The notes beneath the pieces were generated by a model, which made no database searches, was not told where the DNA came from, and saw nothing but the letters and a program-made list of their open reading frames with translations. Shown piece by piece: positions 22,046-31,985 of a stretch of 64,000 nt of DNA (position 1 is its first letter; every line of letters begins with the position of its first letter). The stretch comes from Sinonovacula constricta (lineage: Eukaryota > Mollusca > Bivalvia > Cardiida > Solecurtidae): positions 41,804,012 through 41,868,011 of the forward strand of contig CM017563.1 of NCBI GenBank assembly GCA_007844125.1, given 5' to 3'. The translations under genes were made by a program, and so were the position numbers.

Positions 22046-24144
22046 AGACAATAAAACGGAACTATTTTGTATAGCGCAACAATGAACTCAAACTGTCTCT
22101 GAATTGGTGTTTGGTTAAATGACGTCACAATATCATTCTAATTTTTGAACCGGCATGTAGATCTACACAGGTATTTGTTTATTTCTATGCACAAGAATTA
22201 TTGCAATCATCTTTCATTGTTAATTGCATCTTAAATCAGTGGACATTTCATAAAGTCAAAAAGATAAGTTTTCAATAATCTTGAAGTAAAATTAAACATG
22301 CTTTAAGTGGATATTTATAAAATGTGTTAATTGATCTTAATTGATAGGAAAAGATGGGTAACAGCTCAAGATTGGGCATTGCCATTTAGCAGACAGCACT
22401 GTTAGAACAGAAAAAAGCCTTATCAGTTTAGTTAATAACTAGGTTAAAAACAGGCATTTAGTATGTCAATGTTTGTACATCAGAAAAACCTGGTATTTCG
22501 CCATTGAGCAACGTGGCATGATTTCTATTTCCCTGGTTCAGCCATGGTTGCAGGTGGATGAATTTCCAGTGAAATTCGCAGCTTTATATATTATAAATGG
22601 GAAGCCTGTTAAGTTCTACTGGTAAAACCCTGTGGGGCAAGATCTTCAACCTATTGGGAAGATATATTAAAACCTATTGGGACATACCAGTATCGGACTA
22701 TTTGAGCATATAGTCTTAGCCTAGTTAGGCATGCAATTTTAGACTATTTGAAAATACTGTCAGCCTAGCTGGGCATACAGCTTCAGACTGTTTAAGCATA
22801 CAGTTTCAGCCTATTGGGTAGTAGTGAATCATGCATTTTATGCCGAGTTGGGCATACGCTTTAATTTTGGGGGTCTATATTATGAGTGTCTGTCTTCGGT
22901 CGCCCTAAACGACTATTTGTCCGGTGTGCCTACCTTGACAGTTGCACAGCACCGTTGGAACGGAAACTATGCCAATAAACTGTCATTACCAAAGTGGCAG
23001 GAAAGTTGTATTGTGTTATACATGTAAAGATGTAAATAAATGTTTATTGTTTTAATTTGTTTATCTAAAGAATGCATACTGGTTTATTAATGTTTTTAAC
23101 GTGGAGTCTGTTCGTCTGTGTGGCGTCGTTGTTCTTTCAGACTGTTCTAATCTCCCAATAAAATATAAGCATATAGTTAAAACAAAATAAAATATTATTG
23201 TTAACATTTGAAAATATAGTCAAATTAAATTAGATATATTATTGTTAACCTTTGAAACACGCCTGGACACAATTGACGCGTCTGGTCTCCTTTGACACAC
23301 ATATTTGTTTCTTTATACGCACTTCATTTCCTAGGCATTTACCGACTGTGGGTAGTCAAGGTCATGGAGGGTCAATTCTTTGTGGTTCAGAAATTCAGCT
23401 CTCTCAAAATCTGGATGGTGTTGCAAGCGGGTACGCACAAAACAATGCCATGAACATACTCTTTTGTTAAAATAATGGTTATGAATGAAATCTTCACGTT
23501 TCATAATTTTGTACTTTACAAAAAAGTGCATTATTGGGCATATGATTACACGCGCTATTATATAGTAAATAACACAGACCATACACAGACAAAAAGTGCA
23601 GTAGTATTTAGTCAACCTAGAAACAATAATGTTTTGCTAAACTTGTATATGTTGTACATAGTGTGAAATTGTATTCGTTGCGTTCATTGTACTGGGACTT
23701 TCATATTTTAAGGCGACTTTTTTATATTTAGCCATCTCTATGAAGAACATGAAATGTTTACAGGACGCGTTGTCTCTTTGGACTTTCGTATTTGAGACAA
23801 TTCTGCATAACTGACGTTTTTTCAATAATAAGTTCATAAGACAATACAGATTTATCCTCGAAGTACAATGTTATTGAGTTTTCTTCGTACAACATGTTTG
23901 TCTAGTTACTAACTACACATTTGACATTATTCAACAATAAATACTGTAATGCCTGGTATATAATCGGTAACATTTGAAAGTTGATGAAATGCTTAAACGT
24001 TTAATGAGTATGTGTCCACCATTTGCACACTAACTATTACATTATGTTGTGTTATACTCCTTTTAATTGTTGTCATATTGTTGATGTTTGACAATTTTAT
24101 AATTTTGGGAAATCCACTTGTAAAATCTAATAGCATCGTGAAGT
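22046..24144. other. Spacer without recognised genes
   Basis: AT-rich DNA. It includes three degenerate repeats of about 44 bp at 22696-22820 (gactatttgagcatatagtc, then agcctagttaggcat; later gactgtttaagcatacagtt). A stretch at 23226-23300 (taacctttgaaacacgcctg, then gacacaattgacgcgtctgg) recurs at 33118-33180, suggesting an unnamed dispersed repeat. Short open frames show no domain features. Confidence 0.5.
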
Positions 24145-24471
24145 TTGTTTGTGTTTATTCATTTAGTTTATCATCCCACCTACAATATTTCAGTTAACTG
24201 GAGAAGGTGTTCAATTGAAGCAGACATAGTGCTGCCTTCATTGTGTATAGCATGCCGTGAACACTTGGCAGGATACCACACCCAGTCACATTATCCTGAC
24301 ACCGGGCCAACCAGTCATGGAACGACCCTTATGTTTGCTTGAGCGTTAACAAGGGAGGTATACCACTACCATTTTTCACTACTTTGGTATGTCGCAACTG
24401 GGGATCGAACCCGAGGCCTACCGTACCTAGAGCCGACGCTCTACCGATTGCGCTACCAGCTCTAGTGCTTT
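24145..24471 (-). mobile_element. SINE family 2 (tRNA-derived), minus strand
   Basis: The reverse complement begins with a tRNA-like head: agctggtagcgcaatcggta gives an A-box and cctcgggttcgatcccc a B-box. It continues through caaagtagtgaaaaatggta and ggataatgtgactgggtgtg, and ends gggatgataaac followed by an AT-rich tail. It matches 49009-49457. A 7-bp gtgaagt flanks it at 24138-24144 and 24472-24478, consistent with a target-site duplication. Confidence 0.8.
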
Positions 24472-24824
24472 GTGAAGTAATTTGAAAATGATTTATTGAT
24501 ACGAAAATACAAGAAGGGCTGGAAATACGAGAAACTACTATGCTTAATGCTGATGAGTGTATGCCTTAAAAGTACAATGTATTAAGTCACTGAGTCATTC
24601 ATCTTTAACTTCACGAATTGCAAGCATTGAATACTACAGTGCCATCGGCGCTTTGATTTTATGAGTCTATTTATAGATTTCTGGAAAAACCAATGTTATC
24701 ACAGCAACGAGCTTTATGTAGTTGTTTTTTTTTTTAATGCAATTTTACTTATAGGTGATAGTTAGACACAAACACGTACGTGATATACAAGGAAGTGAAG
24801 CTTTAACTAAATTATAAGAGGACA

Positions 24825-24863
24825 ATGGCGAACGTTCAAAGTACGATCGAAGATGACATAGAG
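24825..24863 (+). CDS. Candidate first coding exon of TNF ligand copy B
   Basis: ATG in good context (gacaatgg) opens MANVQSTIEDDIE and ends exactly at gag|gtaaat, a consensus donor, in phase 0. The first recognised exon of TNF copy B (34267) also enters in phase 0, so the two could be joined across a 9.4-kb intron. The product would be an N-terminal cytoplasmic tail of 51 residues (13+15+12+11) before the transmembrane exon and 318 residues in total. This link is inference; the exon could belong to another unrecognised gene. Confidence 0.4.
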
Positions 24864-25085
24864 GTAAATGTTTATTCGCATTTGTATCTGTTTTAACTCC
24901 CGATGCAGGTGCTTACTGTTTGTTGTTTCACTTTCACGGAATATTTTTATTTACACTGTTTGTTTGATAGAAACCCCTCAGGAAGTGCGAGGTTGAAGTA
25001 ATTTATTGTTGCTTTCAAATCGTTTGTTGTGTTAGTGCTTGTTATGGTAGTAAACATATACAACGTTTGGATATTAGCGTAATAG

Positions 25086-25253
25086 TGTAACGACCGCAGG
25101 GGTAGAAATATAAGCGCTTCAAACCAGCCTCGCTGCTGGGTTAACTCTTTAGCGACGTGGTTTAAGCGGCTTCCCGATGTGCGCGGTTAAGCAACGGTTA
25201 CCGTGGTCGGTGTACGGATGGGTGACCGTTGGGGAGCGCCGGCCTGCGTTACA
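25086..25253 (+). repeat. 5' LTR of the TRIM element
   Basis: It begins with the inverted terminal hexamer TGTAAC and ends with GTTACA. An AT-rich atataa motif near 25108 could serve a Pol II start. Positions 25174-25243 align without gaps to 5S rRNA (see the promoter entry). Confidence 0.88.
25185..25227 (+). promoter_or_regulatory. 5S-type internal Pol III promoter (A-box and C-box) in the LTR
   Basis: GGTTAAGCAACG (25185-25196) matches the 5S A-box AGTTAAGCAACG except for its first base. GGATGGGTGACC (25216-25227) matches the C-box. The start-to-start spacing of 31 nt equals that in animal 5S rRNA, and the wider 70-nt segment from CCGAT to GCCGG aligns to 5S without indels. In known families these boxes bind TFIIIA and recruit Pol III; whether they are active here is untested. 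Confidence 0.8.
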
Positions 25254-25355
25254 TTGGTGGCAGCGGTGGGATAGTCAACTGCCGGACTGGAGTTGCGTGC
25301 CCACGGAACTTCCCAGGCCAAGTCTCGGGACGAGACTTCTCGGAGGGGGCAGTAA

Positions 25356-25523
25356 TGTAACGACCGCAGGGGTAGAAATATAAGCGCTTCAAACCAGCCT
25401 CGCTGCTGGGTTAACTCTTTAGCGACGCGGTTTCAGCGGCTTCCCGATGTGCGCGGTTAAGCAACGGTTACCGTGGCCGGTGTACGGATGGGTGACCGTT
25501 GGGGAGCGCCGGCCTGCGTTACA
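25356..25523 (+). repeat. 3' LTR of the TRIM element
   Basis: Same length as the 5' LTR. The three differences are C for T in agcgacgcgg, C for A in tttcagcggc, and C for T in ccgtggccgg. The 5S-like block is 25444-25513, with the A-box at 25455-25466 and the C-box at 25486-25497. A run of six T follows the element at about 25541, a possible Pol III terminator outside the LTR. Confidence 0.88.
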
Positions 25524-25618
25524 ATAGTAGCAAGAACCAGTGATTTTTTAAATCTTAAGTGATCTGGATGAAACATTCCACATATATTGTTTCATGAAAA
25601 AGAATCTAAAAGCTTTTC

Positions 25619-25655
25619 GAATTTTATTTATTTATTTATTTATTGGGTTTATCGT
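25619..25655 (-). repeat. Retroelement 3' tail, minus strand
   Basis: The reverse complement reads gacgataaacccaa followed by (taaa)n. This is the same terminal string as the SINE family 2 element at 49009-49457. No head was recognised upstream on that strand. The open frame overlapping this region (25587-25964) has no domain features and runs antisense to the tail. Confidence 0.45.
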
Positions 25656-26939
25656 CCTCAAAGCAGTATTTTCGAATTGAGAAATCTTGCATCAGTTTTT
25701 TTAATGAATATTAAGATATACCGTCAAAGTTCAAAAAGAAAGCTCCCCTTATTTTCTGTACCAAACTGCTTAAAAAGCTTTTTAAGAATGCTCAGAAATA
25801 TGTTTTCCTCGTTGATGGTTTTCAAAATTATGACCCAGAACTCCTTTATATCGTTTTCCCATGTTCCTGTGCTCGAACAACGTTTTAAATGCTTACGACA
25901 TTACGTTTCTACGTCGCCTTTTGTGATAGTTAAGAGCCGACAATTTGACCCAAAAGAGAAATGAGCCACTTGAAGTTTTGAAAGTGTGTAAAACGTGCTA
26001 TAAAATGTGTGTCTTTTTAGAAACAGAAACCGGTAATGACGCGTTATAAAGCACGTTATCAGGTTTAAGATATTGGAGTGTACTGTTAACTAATTGTAGT
26101 CTTGCATATGTATATGCTATAACTGAGTGTGTGTGTAAGATGCTAAGACCTGCAAAAGCGGTTTTGACGAACCGTAAAAGTGTAAAAGGTTACCATTGCT
26201 ACGTAACCAGTACTACACAAGGGAAAAATATAATTATTTTTTTAGAAAATACAAAAATATGCCATTTGAACATGTGATTCTTTCTGTGTTGCACATTACT
26301 CATAGTAATTCTGTTTTATATTTCAACAGTATACAATATAAACATCCGTTGCATCTTGTATTTCGCGAGATACATCACAGATAAGTTCTAATTATACCTG
26401 GCACCTTCCGCAACTCTCAGTGAAACTCTCTGAAAATCAGCCAAACACACTGTCTCAGGGAAATCTCACGGAAATTAAAATTTCTGAAAATCAAAATTAA
26501 TTTGTCCAAAATTATCTTAAATCATAAATACCTATTCCATTTTTATGACTCGTTTTCTGTGCAAATAACATCACTATTGTCTTTCATGAATTAATCCTTA
26601 AAGGTACAAATTTAAGCTCATTTGGCAGAATAGGAAAATAATGTGAACTATTAACAAATTTGGAGCTCTTAAACATTCATGTTAAACAGACGCGACGTCA
26701 ATAAAGGTTTGCGACTTCAAAAAAAAATAGTATATCTGTACAATCAGACGTTGCTGCAGTGTGTGTCAGATTACACCTGAAATCGTTACATCTTTGAAAT
26801 AAGTATTTAAGTACAATCATCAACATTATAATCGCATTTGATTCATCTTAAATAATATTGTTAAGAATTCCGTTCGTGTTTTTTTTGTTCATGCCACATT
26901 CTTGATGAAGATGTGACCAGATCCTGTTTTCAAAATTGG

Positions 26940-27150
26940 TGTCAGTTCCCAGCAGAACATGCGGGCAGACGTGCTTCTGAAAAAAATCTCGTCTGCCTTC
27001 ACTCAGACCGGCTGCCGGTATTGGGGTAGGTCGGGCATCAGACGGGAAATGGTAAGTGGCGTCATCAGCAGTTTGATGACGTGCCCCTCTCCGACCGCGT
27101 GGTTATTTACTTCAACATACCCCCGGCTTACACTAGGTCATACAAAAGTA
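26940..27150. other. GC-rich island, unrecognised
   Basis: This segment is much richer in G and C than its surroundings and is largely open in frames on both strands. On the minus strand one frame, GRRGARHQTADDATYHFPSD onward, has no stop for about 70 codons. No family is recognised. It could be a fragment of a dispersed repeat or an old exon. Confidence 0.25.
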
Positions 27151-27194
27151 CTGATATTTTCTTTATCCTTTTTTTTTTAAATGTATGTTTTTAA

Positions 27195-27504
27195 AAGGAA
27201 GGAAATAGTTAGCTTTTTTTAAACTAAGAAAACCCCATGAACCGCCATTTTATATAATAATTCGGGTGATCCGCTCTGACTATTTCTATTCTTAGCAAAA
27301 ATCTGTCATGTTTATATATAGATTTAGAAAAATGGGCATGTAGGGTGATTTAGCTCACTATTTCTACTAATTTTTGCAATTTGGACAAGGTTCAAAATCG
27401 CCTTGTGTTAGACTTAGGTTTGGCCTTTTGCAAAAATTATGCTCCACTTCCCACAATCTATGTTTACGTGTATTTTATGGAGACAAACTGTCGGATATAT
27501 TATT
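27195..27504 (+). mobile_element. Harbinger-like MITE, 5'-incomplete
   Basis: It shares agttagctttttttaaacta, then agaaaaccc, then gtgatccgctctgac with the core of 59198-59672. It ends gacaaactgtcggata, the right terminal inverted repeat of that family. The left terminus is not recognisable. Confidence 0.65.
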
Positions 27505-28346
27505 TCTGTAAACATAAGAAACCGTCTAAGTCTTTATTTCATATGTTGCTTGCAGTTGCATCCATTTATGGATATGTGAATATGTACAGTATCTTGCTCA
27601 GTATCGTCGCAAACTATTTTACTATCGTTTCCATGCGCATTATTGTCATCCATATCCTCATCATCATCTTCATCACTGCCATCACAATATTCCGCATCCT
27701 CATCTTGAAAGTTCCCGAGTGCAAAGCGCACTCTACTCCGCTCGTCTAGATCTTGTCATCGTCAAATTTATTGTTATCTAAAGTCAGTATTCACAAACTA
27801 TTCTTAAGTAACAATAGCTCAAGCTATGGATTTCGATCCACAGTGTCTTCATTATGTATTTAGCTACATGTCTGTATTTTGCATGACACTTAAGCTGTGT
27901 TATTTCGAGCATAAAATAAGATTAAAATTTCATAATTAAGATTAGTTTTGTTGTTATGAAAATTGTGACTTAGGCTTAAGACATGACTTTGACTTAAAAA
28001 TGGTCGGTGATTACGGACCTAAGTCCTTATAAAATTTATGCGACCTAAATGGCTTTCTGACAGAACACTTCCGAGTCCCTATTAAAATTAATTGACATAA
28101 TGAAATATTTTCTAACCTTGACTGTTTTGGTAAATGTGAATGTTGAATATGAACTACATTGCTTGCAATTTCAATGTATTAACAGTGTAGATTTGAATAG
28201 CTAGAGTTCGCCACAATTTAAAAATAGACAGCACATTCCGCTTTGTTGTGACACTATCTATATATAGTTTCCAAGTGATGTCATAGGCACTGATAAGACA
28301 GTATAAGGCAGCCATCTTTGAAGGCAGAAGCTAATGCAGGTCAAAA

Positions 28347-29866
28347 CCTACCTACCTACCTACCTACCTACCTACCTACCTACCTACCTACCTACCTACC
28401 TACCTACCTACCTACCTACCTACCTACCTACCTACCTACCTACCTACCTACCTACCTACCTACCTACCTACCTACCTACCTACCTACCTACCTACCTACC
28501 TACCTACCTACCTACCTACCTACCTACCTACCTACCTACCTACCTACCTACCTACCTACCTACCTACCTACCTACCTACCTACCTACCTACCTACCTACC
28601 TACCTACCTACCTACCTACCTACCTACCTACCTACCTACCTACCTACCTACCTACCTACCTACCTACCTACCTACCTACCTACCTACCTACCTACCTACC
28701 TACCTACCTACCTACCTACCTACCTACCTACCTACCTACCTACCTACCTACCTACCTACCTACCTACCTACCTACCTACCTACCTACCTACCTACCTACC
28801 TACCTACCTACCTACCTACCTACCTACCTACCTACCTACCTACCTACCTACCTACCTACCTACCTACCTACCTACCTACCTACCTACCTACCTACCCTAC
28901 CTACCTACCTACCTACCTACCTACCTACCTACCTACCTACCTACCTACCTACCTACCTACCTACCTACCTACCTACCTACCTACCTACCTACCTACCTAC
29001 CTACCTACCTACCTACCTACCTACCTACCTACCTACCTACCTACCTACCTACCTACCTACCTACCTACCTACCTACCTACCTACCTACCTACCTACCTAC
29101 CTACCCTACCTACCTACCTACCTACCTACCTACCTACCTACCTACCTACCTACCTACCTACCTACCTACCTACCTACCTACCCTACCTACCTACCTACCT
29201 ACCTACCTACCTACCTACCTACCTACCGACCTACCTACCTACCTACCTACCTACCTACCTACCTACCTACCTACCTACCTACCTACCTACCTACCTACCT
29301 ACCTACCTACCTACCTACCTACCTACCTACCTACCTACCTTACCTACCTACCTACCTACTACCTACCTACCTACCTACCTACCTACCTACCTACCTACCT
29401 ACCTACCTACCTACCTACCTACCTACCTACCTACCTACCTACCTACCTACCTACCTACCTACCTACCTACCTACCTACCTACCTACCTACCTACCTACCT
29501 ACCTACCTACCTACCTACCCTACCTACCTACCTACCTACCTACCTACCTACCTACCTACCTACCTACCTACCTACCTACCTACCTACCTACCTACCTACC
29601 TACCTACCTACCTACCTACCTACCTACCTACCTACCTACCTACCTACCTACCTACCTACCTACCTACCTACCTACCTACCTACCTACCTACCTACCTACC
29701 TACCTACCTACCTACCTACCTACCTACCTACCTACCTACCTACCTACCTACCTACCTACCTACCTACCTACCTACCTACCTACCTACCTACCTACCTACC
29801 TACCTACCTACCTACCTACCTACCTACCTACCTACCTACCTACCTACCTACCTACCTACCTACCTA
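28347..29866. repeat. Very long (CTAC)n microsatellite
   Basis: About 380 tetranucleotide units over 1.52 kb with only about seven interruptions (single-base insertions or losses near 28895, 29105, 29182, 29341, 29359 and 29519, and a ccgacc substitution at 29226). Because four bases read through all frames, long LPTY-repeat open frames appear; these are artefacts. The right edge passes through tatatatctgtctgtctgtc into the 3' end of a LINE on the minus strand. The length may be compressed or otherwise wrong in an assembly. Confidence 0.97.
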
Positions 29867-30670
29867 TATATCTGTCTGTCTGTCTAATCTATACTGCTTA
29901 GCTCCCCTTTCGGGTATTACTAACAGGTGCGCGTCAGTGCAAAGATAAATGTTTTTAAATGGCCAGAATACGTCAAAGAAAAACAGGGGGTGCAATTGTT
30001 AAAAGTCTTAAAGCAGGACAAAAGCAGTGTAAGACTTAAAGGCGGAATAAAAACAGTGTTTTGCAATTAAGGCAATGTTTACGTTGTTCAAGGCCTGTCT
30101 GAAATTGATCAGGATCAGGCTGAAGAATGACGGTGAGTGGTAGTTGATTCCATAATATGACGGTCTGGGGAAAAAAAGAATATTTAAAAATATTTGTATT
30201 GGTTTGAACCTGCCTGTATGTTAAGGGATGCATATGCCTGGTTCTTCTCAATGGCAGTTCAAGGTAGGGTGGGACTCTTTTTGTTACAAAACCATAGACA
30301 ATAATGAAAAAACATGCATAATCTAGCTGAGGTTCTCCTAGTTTCTAATGTCTGCCAATTTAGGTCGTCAAGTATAGTCGTCACAATGTCATAAGGGAGA
30401 GATTGACCTTTGAGCCAACGGTCTGCTCTCCGCTTAATCATTTCAATATTGTTGATGTTACACTGTGTAAGGGGTGCCAAACTGTAGACGCATATTCTAG
30501 CTGCGGTCTAACTAGGGCTTTGTATGAGACTTCGCAAATTTTCTCGTTTTTAGAAGGTACATTTCTGCGTATGAATCCTAGAGTCTTATTTGCATTTTGT
30601 GTGATTCTGTTAATGTGCTGATTCCATGAAAGGTCATTAGGATCTTCACTGATGTGGAAACTATCTATAG
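29867..30670 (-). mobile_element. 5'-truncated non-LTR retrotransposon (LINE), reverse-transcriptase C-terminal part
   Basis: Read from about 30660 downward the translation gives EDPNDLSWNQHINRIT, then NANKTLGFIRRNVPSKNEKI, YKALVRPQLEYASTVWHP, then after a frameshift near 30460 NINNIEMIKRRADRWL, RRTSARLCMFF, and finally PQTVILWNQLP. RPQLEYASTVW and the R-R-x-A-R...W-N-x-L-P succession are characteristic of the thumb and C-terminal region of CR1/L2/Rex-type LINE polymerases. The copy is dead, with frameshifts and no endonuclease or RT core. Its 3' end runs through agacagacagacaga into the (TAGG)n complement of the adjacent microsatellite. Confidence 0.8.
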
Positions 30671-31847
30671 ATCTTAATGATAATTAATTATACATATTTG
30701 CTAAATACGAATATTTGGAAACAACTTATCTTAACATGATATAAATAGCAAATGTATTTGAGATTGTCAACATTTAAACGATTATTCATATGCTTTGTGT
30801 AGCGTATTGTATTTTTATGTATTCGATCTTTGAACATCTATTTTCATGATAATTTATGTGCTATGTCTGTAAACGGTTGTTCATAGTATGGTGAATTGAT
30901 AAAGAACATCCACTATTAATAGCAAAGCATATTCTTCACTCTGAAATTTGATGACAAACCATAGAATTTGCTTTTTGATGAACTGGTTATAACAGCACTT
31001 CCTTATCTATATCACCGGGACCATGTCTGTCACTTGAAAACGCGGCCCGATAAGAACTATATTCTATAGGATTGGGGTGACAAACCCTCTGAAACTATTG
31101 ACTTTGAATTAATTCGAAGGAGTACGAAAACATCGGCCCACTCTGATCAGTTTGGAACCCTCAGCAAAGACTGGTACCACACAATCGTCTGTATATTAGT
31201 AGACGAACTGCTCGGGGATAAGTCTCAGCACCGAGACGCTCACTTTTTTGCTAAAGCGTCTGGATTTTCGGCAAAAGGCATGAGTTCAGTAACATTTCGG
31301 TTTCAACAGTAGCACGGAAGTCAGTAATAAACTTCGATATAACATGATAATCTTGATGGACCATGCATTTGTTTATTTGTTTATGCCTAAGTGCTGGCAT
31401 ATTTTTTTTTCTTGTTAAATTTTGCAAAAGACAAAACGTAGACTGACACTTGGACGTAATCAAGAACAGAACCTACTTCTCCCATTTAAATGATTGTCTT
31501 TATGTATGGCACAAAATATCAGCGTGGCAATACAAGGCTTATATTGCAAATATAGTGTAAGTTAAAAGATGCTCTATAAACAAAGTCCAAATATTTAGAT
31601 GCATGAGCGCATGCTGTTTGCCTATCTGCTTTTCTGTTAAGTTCCTGCACACAATTTTGACGTCAAGCTGCGCGCATCAGTTTTTATTTGTACTTGTTAT
31701 TTATAAATATGGTCATATTATAAGGAAAGTGGATTTCTTCAACTTAAATTGCCCAACCCCACCCCGAAAATGCAAATAACTGATAATAAAACTAAGTCAA
31801 ACCTTTTATTAACTGGCACAGCAAAGTAACAACTGCTAATGTTATCC
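30671..31847. other. Spacer, nothing recognised
   Basis: AT-rich unique-looking sequence with short open frames lacking domain features. A slightly GC-richer patch at 31010-31240 is not identified. Confidence 0.4.
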
Positions 31848-31985
31848 CGCATTACGCCTGACTCGTCGGTATCAGTATAATGGACCGGCCGGGTTCAGTC
31901 CCTGGGCACCTCATAAGTGCCCCTGTGCTATAATGATAGAAATGCCGTTGCACAGTATCGGCAAAAATGCTGGCAAATCCCAATC
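31848..31985 (+). mobile_element. SINE family 1 fragment
   Basis: It matches the body of the element at 48155-48430: cgcattacgcctgactcgtc, then cagtataatggaccggccgg, gttcagtccctgggcacctc, ataagtgcccctgtgctata, ending near ggcaaatccc. The tRNA-like head is missing. Downstream, 31986-33814 has no recognised gene; 32320-32385 is strongly C-rich (G-rich on the minus strand). Confidence 0.75.

Larger units (their letters stand above)
25086..25523 (+). mobile_element. TRIM-type LTR retroelement with 5S-rRNA-derived LTRs (Cassandra-like)
   Basis: Two 168-bp direct repeats (25086-25253 and 25356-25523), each starting TGTAAC and ending GTTACA, flank a 102-bp internal region. Four-base ATAG lies on both sides (25082-25085, 25524-25527). 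Two bases after the left LTR is TGGTGGCAGCGGTGGGAT (25255-25272), the complement of the 3' end plus CCA of tRNA-Leu, i.e. a primer-binding site. Just before the right LTR is the purine-rich cggagggggcag. There is no coding capacity. The LTRs differ at 3 of 168 sites, so insertion is fairly recent. The internal region has a perfect hairpin agtctcg-gga-cgagact (25321-25337). The element must depend on proteins from an autonomous relative that is not in this window. Confidence 0.9.

Noticed and set aside
25174..25243. 5S rRNA gene
   Set aside because: Only the internal-promoter half resembles 5S, the 5' third of a 5S gene is absent, and the block lies within paired LTRs.
25177..25383. 68-codon open frame across the TRIM
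   Set aside because: It crosses the LTR, PBS and second LTR boundary and reads structural sequence, not a protein.
25587..25964. 125-codon open frame
   Set aside because: It overlaps a retroelement tail on the opposite strand and has no domain-like features or splice context.
28318..29901. Two 517-527 codon open frames of repeated LPTY
   Set aside because: They are translations of the (CTAC)n microsatellite, open in every frame with no flanking coding sequence.
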